6,533 bases of DNA from contig SOKD01000395.1 in assembly GCA_004376305.1 (NCBI GenBank), positions 1 to 6,533 of the forward strand. Reading direction: 5' to 3'. Origin of the DNA: Candidatus Cloacimonadota bacterium. GTDB lineage: Bacteria; Hydrothermota; E44-bin80. A program made the translations under genes and the position numbers. Of this stretch, positions 6,114 through 6,533 are shown piece after piece. Each line of letters begins with the position of its first letter. Within the stretch, counting starts at the first letter, position 1. Under the pieces are notes generated by a model. That model ran no database searches. It was not told the DNA's origin and saw nothing but the letters and a program-made list of their open reading frames with translations.

Positions 6114-6533
6114 ATGAAAGATAAAATTACTATTATGGTTCACAGTGACAATATGGACAAGCTGCATACCGCTCTTGTCATTGCAAATGGTGCACTTGCC
6201 ATGGGTATGGAAGCCACCCTTTTCTTTACCTTCTGGGGCTTGCACCGACTTAGAAAAGGGCAATTGGAAGGGGGACAACTCTCAAGGCATAATCTCTTTC
6301 GAATAGGGAAATGGTTACTAAGGCAGCGAATGAAAAGAGCAAATGCAGCGCCAGTACACAAACTTCTGGCGGATTTCAGGACGCTGGGTGGAAAACTGCA
6401 TGCCTGCGAGATGTGTATGAGAATATTCGGGTTAAAACCTGATGATATGATCGAGAACATGGTTGATGAATACAGTGCTGTTGGAACATACATCAACGAG
6501 GCAAAAGATTCAAAGATAACCTTATTTGTCTAG
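6114..6533 (+). CDS. DsrE/DsrF/DrsH-like (DsrE_2) family protein, putative sulfur relay
   Basis: The complete product is 139 residues; its TAG is the last triplet of the window. The N-terminal strand KITIMVHSDNMDKLHTAL, the segment ANGALAMGMEATLFFTFWGL (24-43) and ACEMCMRIFGLKPDDMIENM (97-116) are hallmarks of the DsrE_2 type. FFTFWGL followed by a basic stretch, and a cysteine in the C-terminal AC-x-M-x-M-like motif, are typical. Members adopt the DsrE fold and are thought to carry or transfer persulfide sulfur in the cytoplasm, often beside TusA or rhodanese proteins; none is seen here. Cys98 is the expected active-site cysteine. Cys101 makes a CEMC pair where many members have serine. The start is firm: AAGGAG lies four bases before ATG and a good promoter stands upstream. 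The gene is divergent from the thi operon. A role in sulfur supply for the thiamin thiazole is possible but unsupported beyond position. Confidence 0.88.
   Translation: MKDKITIMVHSDNMDKLHTALVIANGALAMGMEATLFFTFWGLHRLRKGQLEGGQLSRHNLFRIGKWLLRQRMKRANAAPVHKLLADFRTLGGKLHACEMCMRIFGLKPDDMIENMVDEYSAVGTYINEAKDSKITLFV

Noticed and set aside
6140..6496. 118-codon minus-strand open frame opposite the DsrE_2-like gene.
   Set aside because: The + strand frame has a promoter, ribosome site and clear family motifs. The antisense frame has none of these.

Overview
The window looks like chromosomal DNA of a diderm (Gram-negative-type), probably anaerobic bacterium. It encodes a secreted protein with outer-membrane beta-barrel character and moderately AT-rich genes, and it holds a compact thiamin locus with a short-form, oxygen-sensitive ThiC and a ThiD2-ThiE fusion. 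I cannot place it in a phylum; an uncultivated lineage is possible but is only a guess. I see no insertion sequence, phage gene, CRISPR array, tRNA or rRNA.

Left part (1-1277, + strand): the 3' end of an unrecognised gene (1-198) overlaps, by a GTGA stop/start, a gene for a signal-peptide-bearing beta-barrel-like protein (195-1277). A strong Shine-Dalgarno inside the upstream gene sets its GTG start. A small, separately promoted gene (1306-1506, - strand) for a 66-residue four-cysteine protein converges on it.

Centre (1636-5960, - strand): a single transcription unit. A sigma-70-type promoter (5932-5960) leads straight into a TPP riboswitch (about 5823-5913) and, 3 to 4 bases beyond its 3' end, an intrinsic terminator (5790-5819). 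Then come a ThiD2-ThiE fusion (4683-5726), thiC (3343-4638) and a 12-helix ABC-2-like permease (1636-3297) whose ATPase partner is not in the window. ThiC makes HMP-P from aminoimidazole ribotide, the ThiD2 domain should phosphorylate it to HMP-PP, and the ThiE domain joins HMP-PP to thiazole phosphate to give thiamin phosphate. These two genes therefore cover the pyrimidine branch and the coupling step. No thiazole gene (thiG, thiS, thiH, thiF) is present. TPP would shut the unit off by transcription termination.

Right part (5961-6533): a divergent + strand promoter (6036-6063) drives a complete DsrE_2-type sulfur-relay-like gene (6114-6533) whose stop codon is the last triplet of the window. 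Between the two divergent promoters lies a perfect inverted repeat (GCAGTAC, 14-base spacer, GTACTGC) that may be an operator.

Most of this is ordinary metabolism, well explained by known families. The items most worth a second look are the ATPase-less permease in a TPP-controlled unit, the ThiD2-ThiE fusion, the four-cysteine small protein and the inverted repeat in the divergent promoter region.
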